A stretch of 12,459 nucleotides of DNA from JAKLQJ01 sp964534135 (GTDB lineage: Bacteria > Elusimicrobiota > Elusimicrobia > Elusimicrobiales > UBA9959): assembly GCA_964534135.1 (NCBI GenBank), contig CAZHQC010000068.1:1-12459 (forward strand), written 5' to 3'. Below the pieces are notes generated by a model that was given only the letters and a program-made list of their open reading frames with translations, was not told the DNA's origin and ran no database searches. The translations under genes were made by a program, and so were the position numbers. How positions within the stretch are numbered: the stretch's first letter is position 1; the number at the start of each line of letters is the position of its first letter. Of this stretch, positions 12,425 to 12,459 are shown one piece after another.

Positions 12425-12459
12425 AAGTGTACAGTTTTCGCCGGAATTAAGTGTACACT
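12425..12459. mobile_element. Possible insertion-sequence end, cut by window edge
   Basis: AAGTGTACA occurs at 12425-12433 and again at 12449-12457, 24 bp apart and in direct orientation, separated by GTTTTCGCCGGAATT. Repeated GTGTACA boxes like these are found at the ends of IS21-like elements. No transposase is visible, so the family is a guess. Confidence 0.35.

Larger units (their letters stand above)
11788..12459. other. Gene-free block of structured repeats, right flank of the cassette
   Basis: No believable gene is present. The block contains two minus-strand family-3 elements with tails, a 31-base hairpin motif, GACACA/TGTGTC hairpin bases near 12166-12181, and at the extreme right a pair of AAGTGTACA boxes. 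Most of it is an inverted counterpart of 7530-8350. Confidence 0.85.

Overview
The window looks like a chromosomal stretch of an AT-rich, Gram-negative-type bacterium. It has Lgt plus at least three predicted lipoproteins, the GH57/DUF4912 gene pair common in Elusimicrobiota, Omnitrophota and similar lineages, and the long GRIGCFFAGCC-type Lgt. The phylum assignment is only a guess from gene content; there is no rRNA or tRNA gene to anchor it.

Positions 1-7511 carry housekeeping and metabolic genes. In order these are an N-terminally incomplete MtnX-like HAD phosphatase, lgt, an RluA-family pseudouridine synthase, a minus-strand pair (DUF4912 protein then GH57 alpha-glucan branching enzyme), and a divergent threonine-degradation pair, tdh then kbl. 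Tdh oxidises L-threonine to 2-amino-3-ketobutyrate and Kbl cleaves that with CoA to glycine and acetyl-CoA. The spaces between these genes hold two families of short hairpin repeats. Family 1 is a double hairpin built on GTGAAC/GTTACAC, and it supplies the stop codons of lgt and of the pseudouridine synthase. Family 2 has a long ACCCTACCACC / GGTGGTAGGGT stem enclosing variable inner hairpins. Two tandem family-2 units sit exactly at the DUF4912/GH57 junction. Removing them on paper restores an ATGA stop/start overlap with an AAGGAG ribosome-binding site, so they appear to have split a translationally coupled operon and changed the GH57 start from ATG to GTG.

Positions 7512-8387 and 11788-12459 have no genes. 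They are packed with copies of a third repeat family: elements of about 190 bp with terminal inverted repeats, internal hairpins that show compensatory base changes between copies, and a conserved GTGTCCCGCCC...CACCCGACC tail. Two copies on the left lie on the plus strand and two on the right on the minus strand, so they face each other.

Between these blocks (8388-11787) is an accessory cassette. An XRE-type regulator is transcribed rightward, and four genes run leftward: a small lipoprotein, a 493-residue lipoprotein with tandem Trp-containing repeats, an 81-residue basic protein and another lipoprotein. A 14-bp perfect inverted repeat between the divergent units overlaps the predicted -35 box of the lipoprotein operon, which suggests autoregulated control. 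The function of the cassette is not recognisable; its layout (regulator, envelope lipoproteins, inverted flanking repeats) suggests a mobile or exchangeable envelope module. The right edge ends in repeated AAGTGTACA boxes resembling the end of an insertion sequence.
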